DNA of 64,000 nt from Flammulina velutipes (GCA_011800155.1 CM022377.1:2108001-2172000), one strand, 5' to 3'. Numbered from the stretch's first letter, positions 46,512 to 58,124 are shown. Made by a program: numbers and translations. Notes: generated by a model from the letters alone, not told the origin.

Positions 46512-47284
46512 AGTGTGAAAGAGAAAGGGATCGCGTTCCAACGGCCGTCCACGTATTTTAAGCACTCGCTTTCATCATTACGAAGCTTACCAGAATCAGT
46601 TGACCTCTACGAATGACCACCCGGACCGACATTTTCCTGGGAGTAAGTTGGGCGGCTCCGCGACATCCCTGAAAGAAGCATTCGAAACACAAATGAATAC
46701 GGTAGCGCGCCACCGAATGCTCGCAGTAGTCAAGATGTCTGTGTAACAGTAGCTGTGTTTGGATAATGCAATAAGCCCAGGAAGAACGTATTTTCTGTCA
46801 CTGAGTACTTGCAACCGTCAGAAACAGGACAAAAGTGCATCGTCGCGCCAAGAGAGTAGCATGAGTTAAGAGTCCTTATCCGTCTCGAGAATAAAAAGAC
46901 AGTCCAGAGCCGACCGCTCATGCGACGCGTGTAGCTTCATCGAGATAGAGAAAGTAGCATTATATGGCACACCACTTTAGCCATGGGGGTAGGAATCAGA
47001 GAGTCTACAAACATGACAAAACAACGCGTGCCACTTTCTTCCGCAAACACCGAACTACGAGTACTCTGTGACCTCTATTAGCTCTTTGTTCCGTCTTGCT
47101 TCAATGACAGTAGTGGATACTTCAGTCGCGTTGTAGGCCCCTGCTTGACCGGGAAGAACTATCATTTAAATGGCTATCTCTCCTCTGACAGGCACTTGGT
47201 GAGACCACATTTATTTTGGAGCAGTACTTTACGTTATCATTGGTCCTCTCTCTCTTACCACCACGACGATTGCGCTCATATCCC
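46512..47284. other. Divergent intergenic region
   Basis: About 770 bp between the transporter and the hydrolase gene, containing both promoters. I see no open frame with content and no clear TATA box. Confidence 0.45.
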
Positions 47285-48386
47285 ATGCCTAGAGACTTAG
47301 TTACGTTCTTGAAGGAGTGGGTCATCGACGAAGACAAGAATGCCACCGTGGTACTACCCCTTCGAAGTCTGAACAATTCCTTTGCTGACTAGTCCTCTTC
47401 AGAATGTATATCGGACAGAGACTGAGGACCTGAAAACAATCAAACGTGCAGTCATTATGCTGCCCGGAAAGAACCGGGACTCTGACAATCGTAAATACGC
47501 CCCTTTCCTCCTGAAAGTTTCCTAGTTAATCATACAACCAGACTTCCTCAATATCAACGATGCCTTGAATAAGGCTATGCGACAGGACCGCCACCTCAAA
47601 CGGTCCGAAATCTCACTGATGGTTCCATGCTGGCTCTGCGACACGGATTCCAAGACCCACGGAAGCCCCCAAGCAAACCATTTAACATGGGGTGAAAATA
47701 CTTGGATGCGAGGAAACTACAACCAAGGACCTGCTGTGATATCCAAATCCGTCTCCTCTTTCACCGTTCTCGACGTTCTGATATCCCACTATATGGATCG
47801 TAACATCTACCCCCACCTTTCCACCGTCGTCCTTGCTGGACATTCTGCTGGTGGCCAAATGGTCCAACGCTACGCTGCCCTACGTCCGTCGTGCCCCGGA
47901 AACTCACGGCTTCACTTCTGGGTCGCTAATCCGGGAACGCTCTTGTGGTTGACGCCCGATAGGCCGGTTAAGAATCCCTCATGCGAGGAATACGATAACT
48001 ACAAATATGGTCTTGCAGGCGACTTTGTTGGTTATGCGAAGGCCGATGTTGAACGCCTTGGTCGAGAGGGAATAGTCAAGCGGTATCGCAGCCGAACGGT
48101 GCATTACGCCTGGGGTTTGAAAGACACTGGGGCTGGAGGGGACACCAGGTGCCCGGCGAAAATGCAGGGCGCGTCGCGACTGGAAAGGGGACGCAATTTT
48201 GTCGAGATGTTGAAAGGGATGGATGGCGGGATCCCTTCGACCCACACGATAGATTGGGTGGAGGGTGTTGGTCACGATACAGCAGGAATGTTGGAGGACA
48301 AAGCTAGTTTGCAAAGAGTAAGCACACGACATATTCTACACATGTTTCTGGATTTTGACCATCTTCCACAGCTGTTTGGATGCTAG
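47285..48386 (+). CDS. Alpha/beta-hydrolase-like protein
   Basis: Four exons. The ATG at 47285 starts MPRDLVTFLKEWVIDEDKNATV; an intron leads to NVYRTETEDLKTIKRAVIMLPG (strand then a nucleotide-like turn), a second intron to HFLNINDALNKAM, and then a long exon. The nucleophile elbow GHSAGGQ follows VVLAGH. Downstream, WANPGTLLWL and, near the C-terminus, GVGHD give a candidate catalytic His. The last intron joins DKASLQR to LFGC and TAG at 48384-48386. No signal peptide is seen, so the enzyme is probably intracellular. It is likely an esterase or lipase-like hydrolase; the substrate is unknown. Intact by all visible signs. Confidence 0.75.
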
Positions 48387-49199
48387 TCATTGACGAAGAC
48401 TAACGGCGGCCTCTAACCAGTATTCAGTGTGCGACTCAATTGCAGCTTATCACGTAGTATAGAACAGCGGAACCTATTCAGCTGGTACGATCATTGGTCA
48501 GTCGGAGAATGGTGAGACTGTACGCCTCAGCCAAACATTGTTAACATGGATCATGGTGCTACAAACGACGACGCCTCAACAGGTCAAACAGTGATACTGG
48601 TATACGCATAGCAATTTGATACATGAGTATTGGGCATCGTTGCCTTTGTTAACAGTACTAACGAACGATCAACATAACATATACTGATAATTTCGATTCG
48701 CAAATGCAGAGGGGTCTCATACTTACGTCGATGGACGTATCGGTTCATTCGCCTTCCTTTTCTTTTTCCTCTGGGCTTTGAAAAATGCTGATATCACACG
48801 GGCCAGGTACGATCACACCATCTCCCCATTTGATTGTCAATCCTTGTTACGAGCCTCGAGGCTGGTACGTGGCTTAATTGGATTGATGCAGTGTACACAG
48901 GTACTTCTACGGTGGGTAGTAGTAACCAGCTCCTCATGATGGATCAGCACATAGCAATCCTCTGCCCAACGGAATGAAGCTGTTATGTATGCGACAGTGG
49001 TAATTAGCACAGATTCATAGCATATAAGTAGGTTGGCACGGAGTGGCTTTACCTTCATCTGCCCGGCGCGATCACACCTTTCCAACTTAATTACGCTGGT
49101 GAGTGCTAGCTAGCACTTTGAGCATCAGTACTGATTAGTGAGCCGTAGGTCGTACTATCTACTTTCTTAATCACCCTCCTCATTCCGCGAACTCTCAAA
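48387..49199. other. Intergenic region; end resembles the leader of the second ART-like gene
   Basis: About 810 bp with no gene. The last 150 bp resemble the region before 58905 (shared blocks such as GCGCAATCACA-like and TTACGCTGGTGAGT), so the duplication of the ART-like genes included their leader. Confidence 0.55.
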
Positions 49200-50449
49200 A
49201 TGACTTTCAGTGCCTCCTTCCGCTCCATCGTAATTAGCGCTCTGTTGTTCGGGCTGTCGGCAAATGCTGCTCCAGGAGGAACTCCAGGCTCTCCGACGTC
49301 TTCCACCACGTCGAATCTAAGCGACTACGGCGTGAGTGGCGTTTATCTATGTTGTGATTCAACTACTAAAACGGGCCATAATTTCAGGTATGCGATGCAT
49401 ACAGCAAACATTCTAGGCTGGGTGACATGACACACGTTCTGCTGGGTGGTGATACGCCACACACTCGTGAGCTCGTAGAGCGTAATAAGTTTGAGACGGG
49501 GGGATATCCGGATCCTACCAAAAAGATGACTGCGTACCATGGTACAGCGGAGAGGCGTGTCAAATCATTACAGCAAGAGATCGTAATTTGGAAGTCGCGA
49601 GGAGATCATTCAAAAAATGGTAAGGATTTGTAGCTCTGCTAACAAAAATAGAAATCTGATAACGCTTATAGGTGGTTTCTACCTAACACCCTCATTTAAA
49701 TCTGCTGGTCAATGGAGTTGCCACGGCAGGGGCGAGGATGTCAAGGTCGCGTACATATTTGGTGAGTCAATATCATACCCCCTGGTACGACCTATTGATC
49801 CTTCGTTCCGTAGAATACGAATGGGATGGTCCTAGGTAAGTGTGTTCTCATTCCCGCAGATTTTGTCCAAACGTTTGTGTAGCGCAAAGGTTATGCCCTA
49901 CTCCGAATGGCAATCAGAGGAAGAATACGAGAACGTGAGAGATGTAATACTTTTTTGAAGCGCTTTCTCATGATTTTTTTTCTAGTTCTGCAACGCTAAC
50001 TACTGCGATTACTTGAAATATGAGTCTCCTGGTATGACCGACGAAGAGAAGAAAGAGAAATTGAAGCAGTTCGACCAGATACCACAGGACTATGACTTAT
50101 TGGAAGGGTACGATCACTATTATATGTATTTTCTGTTTTCTGACGCCATCCGTTTTACCAGGCCCATGTTGGCTGTCAAAGGTATGTATTTCTCGTCGTC
50201 CACCTTTCAACTACTGATATGATACACTACCTAACAGACATTGGCTCTAAATTCTGGCAGTATACCGTTGTGCGAGATGCGGGGCTAAAGCACCTTACAA
50301 AGGTCCACGTGTACAAGATACCGTGCAAATACTTCCCTAAGGGCGACAACTTGGAGATGAAGGATACCTTTGGGCCGAGTGACGACTTGAAGGATCAGGA
50401 CAAGGAAGACGTGGGTCTCAATGATAGTGAGACAGAAATAATCGAGTAG
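49200..50449 (+). CDS. Secreted ADP-ribosyltransferase-like protein, copy 1
   Basis: Multi-exon gene. The ATG at 49200 begins a signal peptide ending ...LSANA, followed by a Gly/Pro/Ser linker. After the first intron the mature protein carries AYHGT, then a spacer, then GGFYLTPSF and AGQWSC, the spacing and motifs of H-Y-E type ADP-ribosyltransferase folds (His-Gly-Thr for NAD binding, followed by Gly-Phe-Tyr). The final third is charged and ends at TAG 50447-50449. If the assignment holds, the secreted enzyme would transfer ADP-ribose from NAD to a target outside the fungal cell. The catalytic Glu is not assigned. All exons I checked are in frame. A paralogue lies beyond the KDZ transposon. 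Confidence 0.65.
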
Positions 50450-50552
50450 ATGTGTGTATTATATTGACAGAGCCAGATCTATAATCCTTATAACTTCAGC
50501 GCCACGCGCGTCGCCGTATTTCCCTTTTAGGACGACTCCGCGCGTTGCCATC

Positions 50553-50560
50553 AAATGGTT
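50553..50560. repeat. Left 8-bp target-site duplication
   Basis: AAATGGTT directly precedes the left end of the KDZ element and is repeated directly after its right end at 58117-58124. Confidence 0.9.
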
Positions 50561-50876
50561 CACCTCTACATCACTAAGTCCCTGGATAATAAGCCTGGCA
50601 TAGGCATAGGCTATGCCAGGCTTATTAGCCTGGAATTAGCTACGCACTGCACTCTATGGATAATTCATTAAAAGCGATAAATATGACTTGGGCGAAATAC
50701 AATACAACGGTCTTCGGCAACTGCCAGTAAGTGCCGGGGGACCATCGGGTGAGGGTACAGGGCATCGAACATGCGCCACACCGGCGTCATCGTTCCGAAT
50801 GCTGACGAACATCATTCCGCCCATCAGCGCCTGCCTAGCGCCCATCATCCCGACTCTTTCTTTGTCGTCGTCTAGT
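50561..50876. repeat. Left terminal inverted repeat of the KDZ element
   Basis: 316 bp. Every part I compared is the exact inverted complement of 57801-58116, including a shared 64-codon open frame read on opposite strands. The repeat ends at GTCGTCTAGT. Confidence 0.88.
50588..50626. repeat. Subterminal palindrome in the left repeat
   Basis: A 16-bp perfect stem (AATAAGCCTGGCATAG and its complement) around a 7-nt loop, 27 bp from the transposon end. Its mirror is at 58051-58089. It could be a transposase-binding site or a hairpin. Confidence 0.85.
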
Positions 50877-50892
50877 CATTTTGGCACTCATC

Positions 50893-53800
50893 ATGCGAAC
50901 TTCATCAGTCAAGGGAGTCTCCCGGAAAGTCACCACACAAGTCAAAGGCAAAGGCCCATCACTCTCCAAGTCAACGAAAGGTCTCAATGCCGTCGAACAA
51001 GATGAGGAAGAGTCAGAAGGACGCGCGCTTAACTACCTCTCCAGTACGTTTATCGTTAATTGTGATGCATTAGCTGATGTTTTCTAGCCTTGAGTAACGA
51101 GGCTCGAGCCGTCCTAGAGCGACTGCGCCCCAGCGGTGCTGTGCCTACCTCCAGCACCGATGACATCGACATGGACAGCACGCCGGAAACTGGCATCCCG
51201 CTAGTTGATGCTGATATGAATGGTATCCCAGAGGACGACGGAGACCATGTCTGGCAGGATATGGATGGGGGAGATGATTTTCTTTTGGCACAGCGCGATT
51301 TATTGGACAATCGGTATGTACTCCAAGTTCCACTCCCAGCGTCTCTCATTCTCTGCAGATGGAGAGGAGTGCGTTCGTATCGTGATCGTCGTACTTGGCG
51401 TGCTCGTCGACGTTCACTACAGTCAAGATGGGACAGTCTTATAGAGCCTATGACAGAAGCGTACTTGCAATGGAGGGATGGCGTCTCCTCCAATACCGAC
51501 ACTCCTCGCGATGTAACCTACGACTTTTCTATACCATGCATCGACATGCAAATGGGCGCTCAAAGTGTATACATTGAACGACAGTCAGACGATGCATCAC
51601 CAGTGGCAGCAATCGTGCGCACAGGCTACCTTCCCAATACCCCCGATTCCCCCACTCTTGTAGTGTCCTTTTGGACTCTCGAGCTCTTTCGCAGCCTTCG
51701 TTTGTTCAAAGCATCACTCAGTATCGAATCATTCGCCAAGGCTGTGGCCTATCACTACAACGTTCCTTATCGACGTCACTACCGAAATGTCCTCTCTGAC
51801 ACCATTGACGTGTACTTGGCCATACGTCGGCAGATAGACAAACAGGTGAAGCAGGCACTTGGATATGATGGCGCGGACTACCGGGTACAAAATTCATGTC
51901 CCGTATGCACATACGAGGTAGTGTCAGTGTCGTCTGTATCATGCATGTCTGATTTTCTGCAGCTTGAAGGTGAACCGCCATTAGCGATTCAACGCATGTT
52001 TGTTGTTGATGGCAATAACTCGCTCAAGCGCCAAAAAACCCTCGGAGAGCGTACGGCCGCTGATACTAGAACCTTCAACGACAGCGACTACTTTCTCTCC
52101 AACACCTTCGTTGATCAGTTCGCCAATGAGGTGAAGTCACGTCGCCAGCCAATTGCTGTGTCTCAGGATGACGACGAGGATGATGTGGCATCAGAGAACG
52201 GTGTGGACATGGATCCGTCGAGCTCGGGTGATCCAACTGACGCCTCTAGCGGCGATTCTACGTGCACGAGGAATTGGAAGGCAGCGGCAGCAGATTCGAA
52301 GAAGAAAATGTGGGACATCTTTGACGAGTCAGGCCTGTTTGCGTCGTGTTGCAATCATGGCTTCATACACTGGGTGTGTGATATGGTGCGAAGTGGTGAG
52401 CTGTAAGTCGTGCTCATGTTGATTTTCTCATGCTGATTAGTGTGCAGTGCTAAATATCCCATCGCAATTTTTGCCAAGGGCCTACGCATACTCGGGAAGA
52501 AGGTCAAGGCTGGCTACGACATTGGCTGCTCGTTTGAGGAGACCATCAAGAACACGTCTCTAGCGGAACTGTTTTCAGAGATGGAGTGGTCATGCTGCGT
52601 CAACGCCATGCACGGATATACCCACGAGTATGCGTGTCGCCTCAGGAACCATCCCTTGGTGATCACAGGAATCGGGTTGGAGGACCTTGAGACACTGGAG
52701 CGTTTCTTCTCGCAATCAAACGCGCTTGCCGCTGGAACCCGATTTATGTCCGCCTACCGTCGACGTGTCTTCATCGACTTGTTTCTTCAGCAATGGGATT
52801 CGGATAAGTATCAGAACCTGGCGAACTTTTTATTCAATAACTACCGCCAAGCGCTAACTATAATCACAGAGTCAGAACTCGATGTTACCGCGTTTCTCAC
52901 TGAGCAACACCTTACGGCGAACGATCTTGAGACATATCTTGTCAAGGAAAAGGAGTACGTCAGCACTCTCGGGAAAGAAACCGACTACGACATTTACTCT
53001 GTTGAGTATGTTTCCAAGCTCATCGAGTACGGAGAAGTGCAGTAAGTATTTGTTTGCATGCATTCAGATCGATTTAACTGACCATCAATGCAGAAAGGCT
53101 CATCAAGCGTCGTTCATGACATTCGTGAGCGGCATACCAGCCGACTACGCATCAATGTCTCAACAGCAACAATACGCTATCGGGCAGTCACAGACGCGGC
53201 ACACAGAAACTCCACGCCGTGCTTTGCAGGATAAGATGACTCGTCTTGAGCTAGAGTTGGCAACGTTGGAGATGAAAATGGGAGTGTCAAAACGATGGAC
53301 ATCGTTTGATGCTGAATACCGGAAGACATCGGTTTATATTCAAGAGCGACGATATCGGCAAGAGCTCGATAAGCTCCACAAGCTTGTCTTCAAGCGGTTG
53401 TTGGAACTCGATCACCTTAACCTGGCTGCAACAAGTGAGATATTGCGTCCCGTGTGCCACTCATAATACTTACTTCTATGATTTTCAGGCTACAGTGTCC
53501 GGTCGCACATGGCCAAGTCACTTCAAGCACGCTCAAAGGCACTACGACGTGCTCTCAAGACGTATAACGCTGCAGCGCAAGCCATGGTTCCGCCGCGACC
53601 CAAGCTTGATCTGTCGAAGGTACGACATATGTATTGTATAATATCATAGTGTTAACCCGTTCGTCAGGTTACACATTACTCATTTCTTGAGGAGGTTCAT
53701 CTTCTCCGAGATCCGCTCGGAGAGGTTCAAAAGCAACCATGGGCCAGCCCGTATGTGCGCGAAATTATGCGCCGCTACGAACGTATGAAACGTGCACGTG

Positions 53801-54177
53801 AAGAGATCATCCGCTGCAATGTAGGGGTCCGTCGACTGCATACGTCCATCTTGAACGAGCGCATTCATTTTCGCAAGGTTCTTACATGCCTCAAAGATGA
53901 GAACTCACCAATACTTGCAGCCACGCAGGAGTACATTGAGCGTCGACAGTCGGCTCATGTCATACTTATGAGTCGCATTCAGGATATCTATGACCTGCCG
54001 GGATTCACGGGCTCGCGACAACCAGGCGTTCGTGTTGGTAGCACTGAGCCTGCCCCACTTGATGATGAAGAAGACACAGCGAGTTTGAGTGACGAAGAGA
54101 GCAGCGACAGCGACGATGAAAATGAGTTAGATGTATTTCGAGGTTTAACGGATTATGTAGCAGCGTTAGCGCAATGA
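50893..54177 (+). CDS. KDZ transposase
   Basis: Multi-exon gene; the ATG at 50893 gives MRTSSVKGVSRKV. Introns keep the frame at YLS|TLSNEAR, at DNR|WRGVRS and at CPVCTYE|LEGEPP. KDZ hallmarks are CPVCTYELEGEPPLAIQRM followed by the catalytic Asp region FVVDGNNSLKR, then ASCCNHGFIHWVCDMV, GYDIGCSF (second Asp), NAMHGYTHEYACRL, and LEDLETLERFFSQSNALAAGT with the catalytic Glu. The C-terminal part is helical and charged, with an acidic end (DDEEDTASLSDEESSDSDDE). The enzyme should cut and paste the element using its terminal repeats. No stop or frameshift is visible, so it may be active. Confidence 0.92.
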
Positions 54178-54250
54178 ACAATAATGACACGTTGTATTTC
54201 TTAACATTCCCGAGAGAATGAAATTGAGATCAACGTGCTAAAAGTCAAAT

Positions 54251-54607
54251 CTACTGCCCATCGCCATTCAAGCCCCACAATACATCCAACAACTGAACAG
54301 CCTGACGGTTTTCTCTTCCACGCAATTCCAGCAGTGCGTCTCGAACAGAAATGTATTCGTTGAATGATATAATCGTGCCATATGTGATGGCTCTGTGTTG
54401 GGCGTCGGTAAGGTTTGCGAGTTGGGTGTCCGTCGGTTTCTTGGGTTGGCGTGTAAAAGCGTACTGACTGCCCCATTCCCATATATTATCGGGAGCATCG
54501 AGTATTGCCTCTGCTGATAGATTTTTTAGAATATCTGGGTAAAGTTGAATTATTATATGACAATGTCAGCAGTATTTTCAAGCCACTTTACCAGCAGCTT
54601 CAGCCAT
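54251..54607 (-). CDS. Small passenger gene of the KDZ element, antisense
   Basis: Two exons on the strand opposite to the other transposon genes. The first coding exon is only 16 nt (54592-54607, MAEAA plus one base). A GTAAAG...CCCAG intron leads to a 284-nt exon (about 54251-54534) reading DILKNLSAEAILDAPDNIW, TDTQLANLTDAQHRAITYGT, VRDALLELRGRENRQA and LLDVLWGLNGDGQ, TAG at 54251-54253. The 99-residue product is helical and lacks Cys; I recognise no family. It lies between the 3' ends of the transposase and the start of the next gene. Because the first exon is tiny, simple ORF searches miss it. Confidence 0.7.
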
Positions 54608-54693
54608 TGCGTGCGATGAGAGTACTGATGATAGGCTGATAAGACGTGACAGTGTGTGACACATCTTTTCAACATCAACCATCACCAACTGTG

Positions 54694-55897
54694 ATGCCGA
54701 TAAATCCTCTCTTTGTCCCAGCCTTCTCACTTGTCATCACATATGCAAGCGCAAACCATCCAAGGCCTGGAATCGTGCAAGGCTCTATGTGAGTACCTCA
54801 ATATTTGGACGTAGAGCATTGCTGCTCACTTCTCTTAGGCCGTGGATTCGTAGCGGCCAAACAAACCCGCCTCTGCCCTTCGCCATTCAGGTCGATAGTC
54901 AAGCAGCTGCAGAAGGCCTTGCATCAGTCCTTCTACCATGGTTCCAGAGCAACGCGGGGACTTTAACGGGGACTGCACTGCTCCAACAGCTGGACAGTGC
55001 AGGTATCACCCAATGGCTTCGTCAAGTCTTCACTGGTGTTCCCCTGTTTTTTGTTGTCATCTATGGCCATCGAGTCGGCCTGTATATTAATGAGTAGGTC
55101 GCAACAGCTTTTTCGGACTTTATCTGATTTTAAGTGACAGGGAGAATGCGCGCTACTCCTTGGCCAGGTCAGAGAATCGCTGGAGAACTGGATATGCATT
55201 CACTGATATTCGTGCGGCTCTCGAACGCCTGCTCACGCGTGATGCTGTCCAATTGACACCAAACTCTCCATGGGTGCACCATCTGACAACCGCAGATGCG
55301 CACACTCCCACTCCACTTCCCAATTCGCAAATTGGCGCGGTTCAGCTCCCAATCCCTCCCTTCTTTCCACCACCACTGACACCACCACCTGGCATGGCTG
55401 GCACGGCTCAGGCTGCTCCGCCTCAGACGCCGCCGTCGCCCCCTACCTTGCGACGTACCCCCATGACCCCTCGTTCTGGATCTCGCAGGGCCCCAGTGAC
55501 ACCAACATCAGCAGGACGTTACAATCTGCAGCCACCACCACCATATGTGCCCGCTGCTTCAACATCATCGATGCCAAATTCACCCCTCCGCTATCATACA
55601 CCGGCCACACCGTCAACACCGTCAACGATTCGCCTTGGTGCGTCGCTCATGAGCCAGCAACTGCTGCAGCAGCCAGGCAGTGATATTTTCAACCGCTATC
55701 TCACCCTACATTTCCCTGGCGCTGCTTCTCAAATCTCCGAAAGCATTTCTCTCGCTCGCTCTTTCTCGCAATTCATTCTGTACATTGAGGAACTATCTCT
55801 TGACGAGGAGATCTCGTCTCAAGCTCTGAGCTTCATCTGGGACCTTTTCCGTGATGTCAATGGACCTGTGCGGGACGACGAAGATGATGGTTTGTAG
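54694..55897 (+). CDS. Pro/Thr-rich passenger gene of the KDZ element
   Basis: Three exons. It starts MPINPLFVPAFSLVITYASA at 54694; the first intron (GTGAGT...TTAG) gives GSMPWIRSGQTNPPLPFAI, the second joins YINE to ENARYSLARSENRWRTGYAF. The N-terminal 130 residues look folded (AIQVDSQAAAEGLASVLLPW, ITQWLRQVFTGVPLFFVVI). The middle is a long Pro/Thr/Ser-rich linker. The C-terminal 70 residues return to a folded, acidic helix region (SISLARSFSQFILYIEELS). No enzyme motif is evident and I do not know the family. It could help the transposase or act in element spread. Confidence 0.7.
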
Positions 55898-56056
55898 TAG
55901 TTGGAGTAAGTTTCAATTTTTCAAACATTTCTTGAATACCATGTCGCTATCTATGTTGCTATCTTCACCGCCTGCTTGTACGCCACGTAGCTATGTCAAA
56001 TTTTGTTATTATTGTCAAATGATCACGTGCTTGTTTGTTTATTCCTCCATGCGCTC

Positions 56057-57710
56057 ATGAAGGTCAACGCTGGCGCAGCTCTTCGTCTTCTCAATAACCA
56101 CCGCCGAAGCACCAAAGCGCGAACCAAATGGCGCCACCGGGTTATTCGACCTACCATCGTTACAAAAACTCCTGCACAAAGGAAGCAAGCCCTCCTTGAA
56201 CGACAACAGCGTAACAAAAGTGTTAAAGACGACTTGGACGAGGTACACAAAGTCATCGCCGAGCTTGCTACTGGACTACATCTACGCCACCCCCAACACT
56301 CAGTACAATATTTCCTCGGGGAAATTTACCAGAGGGATGCACGAGTGCGGCGTACCAGAAAAGTTGGTGGTTGGAACTCGTTTGTCTCTAGTGAGGTCAA
56401 ACGCATCAATGCTGGTGCGTCAATCACATTCACATTCTATCAAGATACTCATTGACCATCCTCAGAGCGCAAGACACAAGGGCTTCCTACGCAGAAGTCC
56501 AACGAGTTGTCAGCTGAGCTTGGTGCCATCTGGAAGTCCATGACACCAGAGGCCAAGCAACAGTATGAAACTCAGGGTGTCGAAGAGCTTGAGGATACTC
56601 GTCTGATGAAGGAGACGTCAAAGCATAATAGCTCCATTGCTGCATTTCATGATGCGCACAAGACACTTGACAGTGTAACGACCTCGGTGTGTACTAAACC
56701 ATGTGCTCTTTAAAATTTACTCATAGGACATTTCAGCTCAGCAAACTTCATTCTCGCACGCAGACACAGACAATACTCATCGCCGTTCGACCGGACCATA
56801 CAAGCTACCTCCGCCCATTCGTGTTTGCCAGTGCTCCTGCTGCCTACGATTTTTCCCAGCACGTCCTTGGCAAGTCTTTGGCAGCAATCGCTATGAAATA
56901 TGAGGCCTTTACTCTGGGTGGTATGGACTCCATTGTCCGTCAATACGCAAGTGAAGTAGCGACGATGAAGAAGTCCATTTGTGATATCATTTCACAAGAA
57001 CTATGTACGTCGTCATTTTCTCTCTCTCATTCTGCTATGTCATAACGAAATTGCCAGACATTGCATGCGCTCCATATAAACCGAACCGGATGGCCTACAC
57101 AGATTTCGCTGGAACCATCACTCGCCCATACGGCATTGTCATTCGCAATTGGCCTCTCGACACCTTCATTTCTCCTCACAATCTCCACACGCGCGCACAA
57201 TTGGAAATCTTGCTCCGTGCATGGCAGACGAAGACGACGACATTCTATAAGATGTCGACCGAGGAACATGACGCCTGGCTCGCTAACCCAGAAACAGCGA
57301 TGGCGGTTGTTTCAAGAGCTACACGTGTCGGTGAAATACGCACCGATGGTGGAGGCGCGTCTCGATTTTTAGACGAGGCAGCTCAACTTGTAGTGGACCC
57401 CAATGGTGAAGGCATCGCAGATCCTTCTCGTGAGGCACCACCTTCATCTGCTGACGGTGATGTGGTGCCATCTGCATCGCTTGATGGTGAAGCCAATGCT
57501 GGGCCGTCGTCAAGAGCCAGTGCAGTGGCATGTGTTGGTGGCAGCAGCAACGGCGGCGGCAGTGACAGCGGCGGCGGCAGCAGTGATCGTTTCATCAACA
57601 CTAGCTCAGTCTGTGGGCCCGATGGTCAGCCCATCCTCGCGAAACGGCAACGGAAGGAACGGAGCGACAAGGGCAAGCGCAGAGGCCCGCGGAAGTCGAA
57701 GGATGCCTAA
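56057..57710 (+). CDS. HMG-box passenger gene of the KDZ element
   Basis: Several exons. The likely start at 56057 gives MKVNAGAALRLLNNHRRSTK, strongly basic. The intron at GCT|G..AG joins GGWNSFVSSEVKRINA to ERKTQGLPTQKSNELSAELG, giving an HMG-box pattern that ends AIWKSMTPEAKQQYETQG. A second, unassigned folded region follows (YDFSQHVLGKSLAAIAMKYEAF; FAGTITRPYGIVIRNWPLDTF). The tail is Gly/Ser-rich and ends in a basic stretch (KRQRKERSDKGKRRGPRKSK), likely for nuclear entry and DNA binding. HMG-box proteins bend DNA; here one may help transposition or target choice. It appears intact. Confidence 0.75.
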
Positions 57711-57800
57711 GGCAATCCTGGGTGTCGTTGGACGTTGCCTTTATATATTACTTATGTAGTGCTCGTTTGTTTAGAAAATTGCATTGAATTTGGTTGGAAT

Positions 57801-58116
57801 ACTAGACGACGACAAAGAAAGAGTCGGGATGATGGGCGCTAGGCAGGCGCTGATGGGCGGAATGATGTTCGTCAGCATTCGGAACGATGACGCCGGTGTG
57901 GCGCATGTTCGATGCCCTGTACCCTCACCCGATGGTCCCCCGGCACTTACTGGCAGTTGCCGAAGACCGTTGTATTGTATTTCGCCCAAGTCATATTTAT
58001 CGCTTTTAATGAATTATCCATAGAGTGCAGTGCGTAGCTAATTCCAGGCTAATAAGCCTGGCATAGCCTATGCCTATGCCAGGCTTATTATCCAGGGACT
58101 TAGTGATGTAGAGGTG
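57801..58116. repeat. Right terminal inverted repeat of the KDZ element
   Basis: Inverted complement of 50561-50876. It ends GGACTTAGTGATGTAGAGGTG. Confidence 0.88.
58051..58089. repeat. Subterminal palindrome in the right repeat
   Basis: Mirror of the palindrome at 50588-50626, with the same 16-bp stem and 7-nt loop, 27 bp from the transposon end. Confidence 0.85.
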
Positions 58117-58124
58117 AAATGGTT
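58117..58124. repeat. Right 8-bp target-site duplication
   Basis: AAATGGTT, identical to 50553-50560. Confidence 0.9.

Larger units (their letters stand above)
50561..58116 (+). mobile_element. Complete KDZ DNA transposon
   Basis: 7,556-bp element beginning CACCTCTACATCACTAAG and ending with its inverted complement. It has 316-bp terminal inverted repeats, 8-bp target-site duplications, and four genes: KDZ transposase (+), a 99-residue protein (-), a Pro-rich protein (+), and an HMG-box protein (+). KDZ elements (Kyakuja, Dileera, Zisupton) are abundant in mushrooms and sometimes carry accessory genes, including HMG-domain genes, though I cite this from memory. The intact ends and frames indicate recent insertion. 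It landed between two ART-like paralogues without breaking either. Confidence 0.9.

Noticed and set aside
50654..50848. 64-codon open frame present in both transposon ends
   Set aside because: It lies inside the inverted repeats and is duplicated for that reason; no sign of being a gene.
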